Source: Opitutia bacterium (GTDB lineage: Bacteria; Verrucomicrobiota; Verrucomicrobiia; Opitutales; Opitutaceae). Taken from it: a stretch of 64,000 bases of DNA. The stretch lies in NCBI GenBank assembly GCA_016217595.1, contig JACRHS010000031.1:1-64000 (forward strand), read 5' to 3'. Both the position numbers and the translations under genes were made by a program. Shown here in pieces: positions 10,101 through 17,960 of the stretch; the first letter of the stretch is position 1, and every line of letters starts with the position of its first letter. The notes under the pieces were generated by a model. It made no database searches. It was not told the origin of the DNA and saw only the letters and a program-made list of their open reading frames with translations.

Positions 10101-10818
10101 CGCGCATGCGCCCGCCGCCTCGAAAGCTATTAGAGCTCAGGCGACGGTGCAGTTGTACAAAATCGACGGGTCGCGTGTGCGCGTCGACGGCAGCCCGGAG
10201 GAGCGCCGGGCCATGGCAGAACGGATCGCTACCTTGTTGCGGGAGTTCGGCGACGAGCCGCAGGCGGCTGAGCTGAATCTGTTGCTGGCCGATCTACTGT
10301 TGCCGATCGACGAGCCGGCCGCCGATGCCGCGCTGGAAAAAGCGGCACAATCGTCCAACAAGACGGTCGCCTACCAGGCCGAAACACGACTGCGGCAGCG
10401 CGCGTTGGCCGGCAAGCCGCTCGTGCTAAAATTCACGGCGGTGGACGGTCAGGAGGTGGATCTCGAAAAGCTTCGTGGGAAAACGGTGCTGGTCGATGTG
10501 TGGGCGACTTGGTGCCAGCCTTGCGTGGAGGAGATGCCCCGGATCATCGCGCTACACAAAACCTACCAACCACAGGGGCTCGAGCTGATCGGCATCTCTT
10601 TGGATCGCGACCGGGACGCGCTGGCGGCGTTTCTCAAAAAGCACGACATGCCTTGGCCGCAGCATTGCGACGGCCGCGGCTGGCAGAACGAGTTTGCCGT
10701 GCGTTGGGGTATCACGAGCGTACCCGCCAAATTGCTGGTCGATAAAGCTGGCCGGGTGACCATTTTGAAGTCGGGCGACGACTTGGAGGCGGAGGTGAAG
10801 AAGCGTCTCGCCCAGTGA
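7135..10818 (+). CDS. Large exported protein with C-terminal TlpA-like thioredoxin domain
   Basis: 1227 aa. A signal peptide is clear (positive RRW-type start, hydrophobic VLVVILLASLARA, cleavage near residue 24). Residues about 30-1080 match no family I recognise; they are rich in alanine-containing helices, as in TPR-like arrays. Residues about 1095-1227 form a thioredoxin fold of the TlpA/ResA type, with the redox motif WATWCQPCVEEMP (Cys1125, Cys1128) and the cis-Pro segment SVPAKLL. It likely acts in the periplasm as a thiol reductase or oxidase attached to a long helical scaffold. TlpA proteins are usually under 200 aa, so the N-terminal extension is the unusual part. Confidence 0.8.
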   Translation: MRFLPRWIWRHVLVVILLASLARAQSYAPETNYHDPIQRVFPVELARVLAWRENLAGAKIKEVTYALEAAEDGSAKWTLRWIDAAGQPWREVTVSYAAAQLLQGPEFYREVWRQMSAQTWAALPPAATADARAAFWAGLGDMDISRMATLRKALATGNELSGAKDTAMPAKLGGQLLAAAVPGISGMMTLDSTLAARGAAWLALTEASGALSVENAERCWAVVLWLARRENAAAALWAKAPAAIFDDPGAKHAQAWWDIVLRPATSRALCMRAAEQEGLAWSLPLFAYAARLKKDAPLFAECAMMLAGNDEKRMLSAHDYSAWIYEKGNVESGHLTNGRWVAEARRDWLITLRQLRGDTHGQNDWEQALDRLSDAPKEMPSAERDPALTGYAAAAPLINLGYREGVGLLEPVATVSARDLLNFGWEISGLQLAGRFHFLDRMYGDKSSSQPFQKAVVPEALELTGFFPKQGAAMSKVALRLQRVEMGEAIFSRLPRAATSKPMQLSQAERARKLSARGWLLVDHFLAGVMIWPAGLQDNALQTNLLRAHAEGGALVDRAVIDYVLNASRPVPQTKTAQTGRVVVQRVPKFASDERATLVATLAERISSDDSIWRRIRQDEWRALPALERARRYERLFWAEPDVSDYHVAFDWYLEAGAFASVKRVYDDIAPEFGGSVRFSNHAASRRVMLALLENDHRTAQKVLKENDSYSFANLTAQIMLAVAQNDRALTAKIAKAANERYPNDKPGAMMPLLLGFLPLWPALDTSGHPDRDKALDYFAQSEAWPSFQWVLAKHAKLSVDEAVRFLGGDKAQGERRLMIAYLRGDKDAFARAYEEIDSGKAERKWSTMSYVTAQWLRADMFKLPEPPDDPSCAQKKTPTLLQELRAVLTERNSREAAAQLAEYDTADKLWAHLNERQSVSGGISQATMMKAWREKDAAARLFIERYPQDARHWQARMLRAGLVPMLAFNFGGNMTARLESWRRELDEIAHAPAASKAIRAQATVQLYKIDGSRVRVDGSPEERRAMAERIATLLREFGDEPQAAELNLLLADLLLPIDEPAADAALEKAAQSSNKTVAYQAETRLRQRALAGKPLVLKFTAVDGQEVDLEKLRGKTVLVDVWATWCQPCVEEMPRIIALHKTYQPQGLELIGISLDRDRDALAAFLKKHDMPWPQHCDGRGWQNEFAVRWGITSVPAKLLVDKAGRVTILKSGDDLEAEVKKRLAQ

Positions 10819-10824
10819 CAAATT

Positions 10825-10977
10825 TCAATCTCGGTGCCGCGGTTTCAGTTTTCCTGTCGGGCAGCCGCTGCAGTTGCAGCCGGGGTTTTTCCGGGAGCGC
10901 AGGGCGCGGCGGATCAGCCACGCCAGCGCTAAAGCGACGACCGTGAGGGCCACGATGGTTTGAAGCGGCGCGCTCAT
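10825..10977 (-). CDS. FeoB-associated Cys-rich membrane protein
   Basis: A 50-aa gene missed at usual length cut-offs. It starts with ATG at 10977, one base after the feoB stop, and ends with TGA at 10825. It has one membrane helix (VALTVVALALAWLIRRAL) followed by a Cys cluster NPGCNCSGCP and a basic tail. This is the arrangement of the small 'FeoB-associated Cys-rich' proteins, which play the part of FeoC in many bacteria, probably by helping iron transfer or FeoB stability. Its place directly after feoB supports the call. Confidence 0.85.
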   Translation of the reverse strand: MSAPLQTIVALTVVALALAWLIRRALRSRKNPGCNCSGCPTGKLKPRHRD

Positions 10978-10978
10978 G

Positions 10979-13063
10979 TCAGAAGCCGAGCAGCCGGCCG
11001 GCTTGGTACACGATAAAACACAGCACCCACGCGGTGCCGGTCATGTAGACGACTTGCAGCAGCGGCCATTTCCACGAGCCGGTTTCACGGCGCACCACGG
11101 CCAGCGTGCTCATGCATTGCATCGCGAACACGTAGTACAGCATCAGCGTGAAACACGTCAGCGGCGTGAACAGCGGCCGGCCATCGGGACGCGTCGCCTG
11201 GCGCAACGCGGTGCGCAGCGGCGCGGTCTGGCCGTTGGTCTCCTCGGCGTTGAAGACCACGCCCATGGTGCTCACGAACACTTCGCGCGCGGCGAACGAG
11301 GTCACGATGCCGATGCCGATCTGCCAGTCGAAGCCCAGCGGCCGGATCGCGGGCTCCAGCAGGCGGCCGGTGCGGCCGGCGAAACTGTGTTCGAGCTGTT
11401 GGCGCGCCGTCGCGCCTTCGGGCGCTTTCGGATAGGCGGCGAGAAACCACAGCACGATGGAGATGCCGAGGATGATGGTGCCGGCGTTGCGCAGGAACGA
11501 CCACGCGCTTTCGGCCATCTGGCGCGAAACGGCGGCGAGCGATGGCACGCGAAACGGTGGCATTTCCATCACCAGCATCGGCGCGCCGCTCTTGAGCAAT
11601 GTGCGTTTGAAGAACCACGCGAAACCGAACGCTCCGCCGGTGCCGAGCGCGTACATCAACGCCATGAGTCCGGCCTTCGTCGTTACCGGCACCTGGTCGC
11701 CGGGCACGAGCGCGGCGATCATCAACAGGTACACCGGCAGTCGCGCCGAGCAGCTCATCAATGGTGCGACGAGAATGGTGACGAGGCGGTCTTTTTTGTC
11801 CTCGATCGTGCGCGTGGCCATGATGCCGGGAATGGCGCAGGCGTAGGAGCTGAGCAGCGGGATGAAGGCGCGGCCGTTCAACCCCACGCGCGTCATCAGC
11901 CGGTCCATGAAAAACGCGGCGCGCGCCATGTAGCCGGTGTTTTCGAGCAGGCTGATAAAGAAAAATAGAATCAAAATCTGCGGGAGAAACACCACCACGC
12001 CGCCCACGCCGCCGATGATGCCATCGGTCAGCAGATCGCGCAGGTCGCCGGGCGCCATCGCGTGTTTCACACTGTCGGCGAGCGCGGCCAGTCCGGTGTC
12101 GATCCAGTTCATCGGATGCTCGGCGAGCGCGAAGATGCTGAAAAACATCGTCGCCATCACGGCACAGAAAACGACCCAGCCCCAAACCGGATGCGTCACC
12201 ACGGCGTCGATCCGGTCGCTGCGCGACGGGCCGCGGCGGGCGGGCGCGGTGCGTTCGACGAGGCCGGTGCAAAGTTGCGCGATGGCCTGCTGGCGCGAGC
12301 GGACGAGCGTGGCGGCCCAGTCGGTGCCTTCGGCGGACCAGCGTTGCTGCCAGTGGCGGAGAATTTCCCTGGTGCGCTCGTGCAACGGCGTGGAGCCGGC
12401 CACGCGCACGGTGTCGCGGTCGGTGAGCAGGAGCAGCGCCTCGGCGCGGGCGATGAGCGGGCGTTTGCCGTCGCAATCGCCGAGGGACGCTTGCAGCTCG
12501 GCAACCGCGGCGGCGATGGCGGCGGGCACATCCCAACGGTGACGCGAGAGAGGCAGGTCGTGGCGGCTGAGCGCGAGTTTCAGTTCGATGATGCCCTTGC
12601 CGTGGATCGCCTCGCACGGGATCACCGGTATGCCGAGCTCCTGCTCCAGCCGGCCGATGCGCACGCGCAGACCGGCGGCGGCGGCGAGATCCATCATGTT
12701 AAGAACGAGGATCGTCGGCCGGCCCAGATCGAGGAGCTGATGCAGGAGGTAAAGGCTGCGTTCGAGGTTGCTGGCATCGACGACGCAGACGATGCGGTCG
12801 GGCTGCGGCGTGTCAGTGCGACGGCCGAGCAACACATCGCGCAACACCGCTTCGTCGGGCGAACGCGCCGCGAGCGAGTACGCGCCGGGCAGATCGATGA
12901 TTGTGATCGGCTGGCCGTGTTGCGAGTAGGCGGTGCCCTCGTGTTTCTCGACGGTGACGCCGGGATAGTTGCCGACCTTTTGGTTCGATCCGGTGAGGGC
13001 GTTGAAGAGGGTGGATTTCCCGCAGTTGGGATTGCCGACGAGCGCGTAGACCGGGGAGCGCAT
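10979..13063 (-). CDS. feoB: Ferrous iron transport protein B
   Basis: GTP-gated Fe(II) importer of the inner membrane. 694 aa from the ATG at 13063; a longer in-frame extension to 13297 is rejected because it overlaps feoA and adds non-conserved Arg-rich sequence. The G domain shows G1 GNPNCGKST (10-18), G2 in NYPGVTVEKHEG, G3 DLPGAYSL and G4 LNMMD. The C-terminal half has two Gate-type membrane regions, including LLSSYACAIPGIMATR and APLMSCSARLPVY with the conserved cysteines. It sits between feoA and the small Cys-rich gene. Confidence 0.95.
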   Translation of the reverse strand: MRSPVYALVGNPNCGKSTLFNALTGSNQKVGNYPGVTVEKHEGTAYSQHGQPITIIDLPGAYSLAARSPDEAVLRDVLLGRRTDTPQPDRIVCVVDASNLERSLYLLHQLLDLGRPTILVLNMMDLAAAAGLRVRIGRLEQELGIPVIPCEAIHGKGIIELKLALSRHDLPLSRHRWDVPAAIAAAVAELQASLGDCDGKRPLIARAEALLLLTDRDTVRVAGSTPLHERTREILRHWQQRWSAEGTDWAATLVRSRQQAIAQLCTGLVERTAPARRGPSRSDRIDAVVTHPVWGWVVFCAVMATMFFSIFALAEHPMNWIDTGLAALADSVKHAMAPGDLRDLLTDGIIGGVGGVVVFLPQILILFFFISLLENTGYMARAAFFMDRLMTRVGLNGRAFIPLLSSYACAIPGIMATRTIEDKKDRLVTILVAPLMSCSARLPVYLLMIAALVPGDQVPVTTKAGLMALMYALGTGGAFGFAWFFKRTLLKSGAPMLVMEMPPFRVPSLAAVSRQMAESAWSFLRNAGTIILGISIVLWFLAAYPKAPEGATARQQLEHSFAGRTGRLLEPAIRPLGFDWQIGIGIVTSFAAREVFVSTMGVVFNAEETNGQTAPLRTALRQATRPDGRPLFTPLTCFTLMLYYVFAMQCMSTLAVVRRETGSWKWPLLQVVYMTGTAWVLCFIVYQAGRLLGF

Positions 13064-13110
13064 GAACGAGAAGATGGCGATGGAGCCGGGTAACGCGAGC
13101 CGGGCCGGGC

Positions 13111-13374
13111 TCAGCCTTGATCGGGCAGTTTCTCGACCACGATGTGCTTGGCGGCGCTTCCGCTTAACGCGATGCGCGTGCCGCACAACTGGCAGAGCAA
13201 CGTGTGGCTGCCGTGGATTTTTTCGATGACGGCCGATTCGCAAATGCCCATCTCGCGCAACCGCGCACAGAAATTTGCCTCGCCCTCCAACGCGCACACG
13301 CGACCCGTCTCGCCGGCCGCGAGGTCGGTCAGGCGCAGAGAGGCGCGCGGAGTGGGTTCGGAATGGGAGGACAT
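13111..13374 (-). CDS. feoA: Ferrous iron transport protein A
   Basis: An 87-aa SH3-like cytoplasmic protein that supports FeoB. Typical features are the N-terminal LTDLAAGETGRV, LREMGI, and the C-terminal GTRIALSGSAAKHIVVE strand region. It is the first gene of the feoA-feoB-Cys-rich operon, 47 bases before feoB. No Fur box could be recognised with confidence in the upstream spacer. Confidence 0.92.
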   Translation of the reverse strand: MSSHSEPTPRASLRLTDLAAGETGRVCALEGEANFCARLREMGICESAVIEKIHGSHTLLCQLCGTRIALSGSAAKHIVVEKLPDQG

Positions 13375-13642
13375 AAACGCAGGGCAGACAGAAGACAGAG
13401 ACTCAGTCTCAGAGTCAACTCGGCACGTGTGTTTTGCCTGCGGTAGAACTACGGATCTGGCGCAGCCTGCTAAGCGAAAGGCGCTAACGTTACACCAAAC
13501 TCCTCTTGAATTTAGACTTTTGAACAGAAGTTAACCAAGGAAACGAAGTGCGCAAAATACAGACCGGGTCGGCCTTCCTTATCTTCGTTTGCTTCTGTTC
13601 AAAATCAGAAAGGTTGGGCTCGTTGGTATTACACGCTTTCGC
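13375..13642. other. Spacer with repeats between feoA and a hypothetical gene
   Basis: No gene is evident. The first part, after feoA, contains degenerate AGACAGAGACTCAGTC-like sequence. The second part is the AACAGAAG inverted repeat described separately. Confidence 0.5.
13518..13604. repeat. AACAGAAG inverted repeat element
   Basis: TTTTGAACAGAAG at the left end and CTTCTGTTCAAAA at the right end are exact inverted copies, and the arms continue imperfectly inward (ACGAAG / CTTCGT). Read on the minus strand, its right part matches 33611-33654 with about 4 differences in 44 bases, including the GGCCGAcCCGGTCT tail. It is therefore a dispersed repeat, present in both one-armed and two-armed form. 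Confidence 0.7.
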
Positions 13643-13978
13643 TCAATTCCAGCCGACGCCGGCTCCGGCACCTGCGCCGATCAAAAGCTCGTTTTCCTCT
13701 TCGGCCTCCTCGGGCGGCAATTCCTCCAGCGGGGCGAATCGTTCCGAAGAGAAACCGAGCTCCTGTTTGCCCTGGTGAAAAGGATCGGGCGGATTGCGCA
13801 ACTCCTCCAACAGCAGCCCTACGGTGGCAGAATCGCCGGCGTTCACGATCTTCTCGCGGCCCAGAAAAACCTCGCGCACGGTGTACACCTTGTCCTTGAC
13901 CGGGAGCTCTTTGTAGATCGCCCGGACAAATTGCGGGAAGCTATCGTTAATGCAGACGACTTTCTGACCTTTGACCAT
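13643..13978 (-). CDS. Conserved-looking hypothetical protein
   Basis: 111 aa, acidic. It begins MVKGQKVVCINDSFP and continues as a beta-rich domain (KDKVYTVREVFL, SATVGLLLEELRNP), then a Glu-rich and Gly/Ala-rich tail (IGAGAGAGVGWN). The folded part looks like a small SH3-like barrel, but I do not recognise the family. Codon use matches the surrounding genes. It lies between a repeat-rich spacer and a palindrome, with no functional neighbour. Confidence 0.65.
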   Translation of the reverse strand: MVKGQKVVCINDSFPQFVRAIYKELPVKDKVYTVREVFLGREKIVNAGDSATVGLLLEELRNPPDPFHQGKQELGFSSERFAPLEELPPEEAEEENELLIGAGAGAGVGWN

Positions 13979-14097
13979 GTTGGGACCAGCACTCTAGCAG
14001 TGCGCCGGCCGACGTCACGGCGAGATTACGCCGCGTCGCACTTTTTTGGCGAACGCAGGGAATTCCCCCCGTTGCCCCGTCTCGGGGCGATCTGAAT

Positions 14098-14126
14098 TGT
14101 AGGAGCGGCTTTATGCCACTCCTACA
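14098..14126. terminator. Stem-loop with short T-run between minus-strand genes
   Basis: TGTAGGAGCGGC and GCCACTCCTACA form a 12-bp stem with one mismatch and a TTTAT loop. GTTTT follows on the plus strand and AATT on the minus strand. It is placed just past the end of the 740-aa gene read on the minus strand, so it may terminate it. The sequence also looks like a member of the GC-rich palindromic repeats in this window. Confidence 0.45.
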
Positions 14127-14149
14127 GTTTTACCAATGCCAACCTCGCG

Positions 14150-16372
14150 CTACGCTTTGGCGGGAGGTGTGGGGGCGGCGGGGGCAGTGGGGGCCGCGGG
14201 TGCTTCCACTTTCGGTTGTTCCAAATCCGGTTGCCAGAAATAGCGGCCGGTCTTCCAGCGTTGCCAACCGATGCCGGCGGCGATGGCGGCGAGCAGGAGC
14301 AACACCGTCAACACGATGGCCTGGCGTTTGCGCCGGGCCGCCTCCTTGTCCTCGTAGGGATCTTCGAGCGAGCGTTTCGCGCCGGCCGGCAACACCGCCA
14401 GATCGGTGAGCGCGGAGCCGAAGGGAATGTTGATCTTAACGCGACCGTTTACCGCCCAACCATTGGCTTCGAGGATCGGGCCGAGCGTGCGCTGGCGGAG
14501 CTTGAGCGCGGCGATGAACATCGACGGCAGCGAGATGACCAGCATCAGGCCGAGCAGAATCAGCGGCAACTGCCAGAGCGGGATGTCGACCAGCTTCGCG
14601 AACACCATCGAAATGAAGGTGCCGATCGATCCGATGGCCACGCTGATGCCGGTGATGATCGCAAGATCGAGCTTCTTGGGTTCGGCCTTGGCGCGGTCGG
14701 CCTGGGCGGCTTTTTCGGCGGCGGTGGCCAGTTTGCTGTTGGCCTCGGCGTCCGCGGCGGCGGCGCGTTTGGCGATCTGTTCCTCGACCAGCCGGATGAA
14801 TTTTTTGTACGGCGACCAGAACGCCTGGCGGATGCTGATCGGGTTGTCGACGATGCTGGTGATCACGGCGTCCCAATCGCGTCCGGCGCGGTCGTAAAAC
14901 ACGCCGCGGCGTCCCACGAACAGATAATCGCTGTCGCCCTGCGTGAAGCAGGCGGCGATGGCCAGCGATGCATGGCCGGAGCGCGTGCACGTGCAGTAAG
15001 CGATATAGGCCTTGCTCATCGCCGCGAGCGGACTCGCGCCATCGACGCGCAGACAGAGCTCGGTGGAACGACTGTCGAGATACAACGTGCCCGCCTGGAA
15101 AATCGCGTAACGGTCGTGCGAGTAAAAATCGGCGAAATTAACGAAGTTGTGCAGGAGCGCCCGCAGGTCGCGTTGATAACGCAACAGACGCTCGACTGCG
15201 GCGAATTGCGCGAACTCCGTCGCCACCGCCAGATCCTGAGCGATGAGTGCGGCGATCGCCTCCTTCGCGGGCGAGGCGAGGATCGCTTTCGCGCGCTCCA
15301 CGCCGAGCTTCTCGACCGCGGTGCCAGCCTTGGTCGCCAGCCAGACTTCGTAGCTCGTGAATTTTTCCAACAACGACTCCCACTCCTCGGCGGTGAGAGT
15401 GGATTTCTCCGTGCCGAAGAACGGGACGATGGCGAGGGCGTACAACGCGGCGAGCGGCCCCGCCCAGGCGGGATTCACGCCTTGAAGCAAGGGCAACGGC
15501 CGGCCGGCCTCGATGCGCGCGAGGGGGAATTTCGCCAGCTCCGCCGACGTCGCGGATAATTGGCCCACGGCGAGGGCCGCGTAATCGGCCTCGCTGCGGT
15601 TGAGCGCGCCCTCGATGCGACTGTCGTACGCCGCGAGCCGGCAACGCGCGAAGTAGTCTTCGACTTTTGCGCGTACGGCTTTCACGGCGGCGAGGGCCTC
15701 GGCGGTGTCGTTGCCGAGCACTTGTTGATCCGACGTGTTGCCGGTCTCGGTCCACGCCACAAACGCGGCGAGTTCGGTGAAAAACGCTTCGAGCTTCGCC
15801 GTCGTCACGCCCGGCTGCCCGCTGCGGTCGGTTTCGCCGCCGAGACACGCGATGATCTCGGTGATGACGGCGGCGGTCTCCGGATCGGCGGCGGACGCGG
15901 CGGGCACGATGCCGTCACCATTGAATTTCGCGGCGGCAAAAACCTTCGCGGTGTCGGCGACATCGGCGAGCGCGATGCTGGTGGCGTCGGCCTTGCCCAA
16001 CCCGGCGAGAATCTGGCGGGCGGCGGCGAGGAGGGTTTTGCCCTCGGGTTTCGCGGTATCGAGCGCGGCGAGCGCGAGCGTGTCGGAGCCCCTGAGCAAA
16101 TCGCCGGCGTCCTTGAGCGGCTGCGCGGCCCAGCGCACCGCGGCGAGCAGCTCGGCCACGCGGATGCGGCCATCGTTATCGGCGTCGATGAGCGCGAGGG
16201 TTTTCTCGTCGATTTCGAGACCTTTGACGGGGCAGCTCAACGCGACCCAAAGTTTCTGGTCGAGCTCGGGGAGGTGGAGCAGATCTTCGCCGGAAACAAG
16301 GGCGACCTGATCGAGGCCGCCGGTGCGATAAAACTTCCAGGTGTGTTTGGACGCCGCAGGAGTGCTGGACAT
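14150..16372 (-). CDS. Large membrane-anchored protein with EF-hand-like motif
   Basis: 740 aa, function unknown. Near the N-terminus (about 62-77) is DADNDGRIRVAELLAAV, which fits a Ca2+-binding EF-hand loop (D-x-D-x-D-G-x-I-x-x-x-E). A second, weaker Asp/Gly stretch (AAKFNGDGIVPA) follows. The middle is largely helical and soluble. Residues about 570-625 hold two membrane spans (IITGISVAIGSIGTFISMVF and LPLILLGLMLVISLPSMF). A third (IVLTVLLLLAAIAAGIGW) lies near 695, followed by an Ala/Pro-rich tail. No enzyme motif was seen, and it is not in an obvious operon. Confidence 0.75.
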   Translation of the reverse strand: MSSTPAASKHTWKFYRTGGLDQVALVSGEDLLHLPELDQKLWVALSCPVKGLEIDEKTLALIDADNDGRIRVAELLAAVRWAAQPLKDAGDLLRGSDTLALAALDTAKPEGKTLLAAARQILAGLGKADATSIALADVADTAKVFAAAKFNGDGIVPAASAADPETAAVITEIIACLGGETDRSGQPGVTTAKLEAFFTELAAFVAWTETGNTSDQQVLGNDTAEALAAVKAVRAKVEDYFARCRLAAYDSRIEGALNRSEADYAALAVGQLSATSAELAKFPLARIEAGRPLPLLQGVNPAWAGPLAALYALAIVPFFGTEKSTLTAEEWESLLEKFTSYEVWLATKAGTAVEKLGVERAKAILASPAKEAIAALIAQDLAVATEFAQFAAVERLLRYQRDLRALLHNFVNFADFYSHDRYAIFQAGTLYLDSRSTELCLRVDGASPLAAMSKAYIAYCTCTRSGHASLAIAACFTQGDSDYLFVGRRGVFYDRAGRDWDAVITSIVDNPISIRQAFWSPYKKFIRLVEEQIAKRAAAADAEANSKLATAAEKAAQADRAKAEPKKLDLAIITGISVAIGSIGTFISMVFAKLVDIPLWQLPLILLGLMLVISLPSMFIAALKLRQRTLGPILEANGWAVNGRVKINIPFGSALTDLAVLPAGAKRSLEDPYEDKEAARRKRQAIVLTVLLLLAAIAAGIGWQRWKTGRYFWQPDLEQPKVEAPAAPTAPAAPTPPAKA

Positions 16373-16443
16373 GGCGGGGATGGGTTAAGACCCGCACCAT
16401 GCCTGAAATCCGCGCGGCCGCAACCCTGCACTGCGGGCGGACT

Positions 16444-17883
16444 TTATCCCCGCCGCAGGGTGATCACGCATTCCAGGTGGCGGGTTTGCGGGAAGAGGTC
16501 GAAGGGTTGCACGGCGGTCAATATATAGCCGGCGGCGAGGAAGTGCCGCAGGTCGCGCATTTGCGTCGCAGGATCGCACGACACATAAACCACCGCGCGC
16601 GGCGCGTAGGCGAAGAGCTGCGTCAGGAAATTCTCGTCACAACCTTTGCGCGGCGGATCGATGATCACGGCGGTGTCGGCGGGCGCGAAGGCCGGGGTGT
16701 GCGCGGCGAGCCCGGCGAAGATCGCGGCGGCGTCGCCGGCCTGGAACGTGGCGTTGGCGATGCCGTTGGCGGCGGCGTTTTCGCGCGCGAACTTTACCGA
16801 GGTCTCGCTGATCTCGATGCCCGCCACCCGCTCAAAGGCCGGGGCCGCGCTCAGCGCGAACAGCCCGCTGCCGCAATAGGCGTCGACGAGATAACGTGCG
16901 CCGCTGGCCGCCGCCTGTTCGCGCACATAGCGTGTGAACGCCGGCAGGATGAACGGGTTGTTCTGGAAAAAATCGCGCGCGAGGAAATGCAGCTTCAGGT
17001 CGCCGACGGTCTCGGTGATCACGGCGTCGTAATCGGTCGTCACCGCGCCGCTGGCTTCGCGCAACAAGAGCGTGGCGCCGCGTTTGTACTCGCCGCGGGC
17101 GGCGCGCGCCTGCACGGCGGCGCGCACCTCGGTGAGCCGGGCGTTGATGGCGTCGGTCGCGATGTCGCAACGCGGCACGTCGAGCAGGTCGAAACGCGTG
17201 CCCTGGCGCAGAAAACCGATGGGAAACGCCGCCGGCGTTGTTGCCGCCGCGGGCGGTGCCTCCTTGGCTGATCCAGCAAACGACACGGGCGGGACGCCCG
17301 TGCCACGTGGCATGGGCGTCCCGCCCATGTCAGCCGACGCTGGTGTTGCCACCGACGCGCGCGGCTCAGTCTCCGGCATAATGCTGCGCGGTGGATTAAA
17401 GTGCGGCGTGATTTTCGAGCGGTAACCAAACGCTTGCGGCGAGCCGATCACTGGTGCCACAGCAAACTCGATGCCGGCCATGTGCCGCAACAACTCCGCC
17501 ACTTGCTGGCGTTTCCAAACGAGCTGTTCGGCGAACGCGAGGTGCTGGTACTGACAGCCGCCGCAACGCCCGAAGAGCGCGCAACGCGGCGCCACGCGAT
17601 GCGGCGACGGCGTGAGCACCTCGAGCAAGTCGGCTTCGGAGTAATTCTTGTGGTTGCGAAAGACCCGGACGCGCACGCGCTCGCCCGGCAGCGCAAATGG
17701 CACCATCACGACCCAACCGCTGCCGGCGGCGGTGGGGTCGCCTGCTTCCGTCGGCAACGCCACCCGGCCGAGCCCGGCGCCGAGATTGGTGAGCGTGGCG
17801 ATCTCCAGCTCGATTTCCTGGCGGTAAGCGAACGGATGGTCGTTGAACTTTTTTTTGCGGCCCACGGCACACACGGAACACAC
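16444..17883 (-). CDS. TrmA/RlmD-family RNA (uracil-5-)methyltransferase
   Basis: SAM-dependent methylation of uracil C5 in rRNA or tRNA; RlmD (23S U1939) is the nearest class, but the exact target cannot be fixed here. 479 aa: N-terminal TRAM-like barrel; Fe-S cysteines CALFGRCGGCQYQH (about 101-115) with a further Cys in DVPRC; SAM motif VDAYCGSGLFAL (near 331); catalytic Cys in YVSCDPATQ (near 433). Oddity: about 50 extra residues separate the ITPHFN and FPIGFLRQG motifs. They contain MGGTPMPRGTGVPPV, which is encoded by a 50-bp palindrome (17282-17331) inserted in frame. Confidence 0.9.
   Translation of the reverse strand: MCSVCAVGRKKKFNDHPFAYRQEIELEIATLTNLGAGLGRVALPTEAGDPTAAGSGWVVMVPFALPGERVRVRVFRNHKNYSEADLLEVLTPSPHRVAPRCALFGRCGGCQYQHLAFAEQLVWKRQQVAELLRHMAGIEFAVAPVIGSPQAFGYRSKITPHFNPPRSIMPETEPRASVATPASADMGGTPMPRGTGVPPVSFAGSAKEAPPAAATTPAAFPIGFLRQGTRFDLLDVPRCDIATDAINARLTEVRAAVQARAARGEYKRGATLLLREASGAVTTDYDAVITETVGDLKLHFLARDFFQNNPFILPAFTRYVREQAAASGARYLVDAYCGSGLFALSAAPAFERVAGIEISETSVKFARENAAANGIANATFQAGDAAAIFAGLAAHTPAFAPADTAVIIDPPRKGCDENFLTQLFAYAPRAVVYVSCDPATQMRDLRHFLAAGYILTAVQPFDLFPQTRHLECVITLRRG
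17282..17331. repeat. 50-bp palindromic element inserted in frame in a methyltransferase gene
   Basis: Centred on CCAC|GTGG, the two 25-base halves are inverted copies with only two non-pairing positions (17286/17327 and 17300/17313). It encodes DMGGTPMPRGTGVPPVS on the minus strand, within an extra segment that related methyltransferases lack. Similar peptide strings occur in many verrucomicrobial proteins, from memory. It resembles REP or palindromic elements that spread through genes as well as spacers. Confidence 0.75.
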
Positions 17884-17924
17884 CGCGGCACCCGCGGCGA
17901 GAAAAAGGTTGGAGGAGTTTTTTT

Positions 17925-17953
17925 CACCACGGATTTCACTGATGGCACGGATG
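17925..17953. repeat. CCACGGATTTCA repeat, copy 1
   Basis: CACCACGGATTTCACTGATGGCACGGATG is inverted at 18084-18111 with two differences in 28 bases. The two copies flank the 110-bp element that starts at 17961, giving a nested arrangement 187 bp long. Confidence 0.65.
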
Positions 17954-17960
17954 CTCCTGA

